DNA of 41,553 nucleotides from positions 1-41,553 of the forward strand of contig JANYIO010000106.1 in NCBI GenBank assembly GCA_025362015.1, in the 5' to 3' direction. Below the pieces are notes generated by a model. The model was not told where the DNA came from and did not search any database. It saw only the letters and a list, made by a program, of their open reading frames with translations. Origin of the DNA: Gammaproteobacteria bacterium (GTDB lineage: Bacteria; Pseudomonadota; Gammaproteobacteria; Pseudomonadales; Cellvibrionaceae). Position numbers and translations under genes: made by a program. Numbering within the stretch: the first letter of the stretch is position 1; each line of letters opens with the position of its first letter. Positions 41,331-41,553 of this stretch are shown in pieces.

Positions 41331-41553
41331 TTTTATTATCATCCTATAAAAATTATGATTTAGGTGACTCAGTTTTTTAAACGTGAACGAACTCGACACC
41401 TGTCCAACGCTAGAGTTACAACAGACGAAGTCTCGCAAAGAGTTATTGCGAAAAATTAAACATGAAAATTTGTTTGTCAGAAGGAAGTAGGTTTCAATTA
41501 ATTTATTGTTTTTGAATTATTTAAAGCACTTATTTTCTCTTGCAAAGAATAGC

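Overview
The window looks like a chromosomal segment of a moderately AT-rich Gram-negative gammaproteobacterium. The evidence is the Rnf/Rsx genes, the Mla/MCE-type lipid transporter, lipoprotein signal peptides and OmpA/PRC-barrel remnants. A secreted metalloprotease carrying a CBM6-type carbohydrate-binding module suggests a Cellvibrio-like polysaccharide degrader; this family assignment is inference, since no rRNA is present.

Layout. 1-1849 (+): 3' end of rsxG, then rsxE and an MscS channel. 1850-4780: a disturbed stretch with a 179-bp MITE-like element, a small KGG-repeat stress protein, a small unknown protein, and two 5'-truncated genes (PRC-barrel and OmpA) joined head to head. 4783-23673 (-): a continuous run of about 17 co-oriented genes over 19 kb. 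24343-32106 (+): oleate hydratase, a CurA-type reductase, a sorbosone-dehydrogenase-like lipoprotein and a four-gene MCE/Mla-type ABC importer, which together look like a lipid or hydroxy-fatty-acid island. 32222-34668 (-): CheX-like / PAS-GGDEF / CheY-like signalling operon. 34910-38873: D-lactate dehydrogenase, a ParB-fold protein overlapping an ABC exporter, and a glycine-zipper lipoprotein. 39054-41330 (-): a modular secreted metalloprotease and, as a separate gene, a protein resembling the propeptide that the protease lacks.

The main candidate for an undescribed system is the 4783-23673 run. Transcription order is hypF, hypC, a SIS isomerase, hypD, hypE, an FmdE-like protein, a secreted one-heme cytochrome-like protein, a phosphoribosyltransferase-fold protein, a VanX-like protein, a multicopper oxidase lipoprotein, an R-type lectin, a YCF48-type beta-propeller (split by an apparent frameshift), an ATP-grasp-like protein, two GT2 glycosyltransferases and finally a [NiFe]-hydrogenase large-subunit homologue. 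HypC, D, E and F make and deliver the Fe(CN)2CO unit and all keep their key cysteines. HypA and HypB (nickel insertion), a hydrogenase small subunit and a maturation protease are absent from the window. The large-subunit homologue has lost the first L1 cysteine (Ser106 in TASGIC) and its RxEGH-type Glu, but keeps Cys109, Cys593, Cys596 and Arg519. This is what a repurposed, possibly nickel-free, cofactor protein might look like.

The lectin and the propeller proteins also share a short tag, KKSAFA-like: five copies in the lectin tail and three variants in the propeller. Neither protein has a signal peptide. I infer that the tag is a recognition or modification site within this system. The function is unknown.

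Spacers in and around this run repeatedly carry short tandem repeats with 14-20 nt periods, and two coding regions (ATP-grasp and hypF) show similar in-frame expansions.
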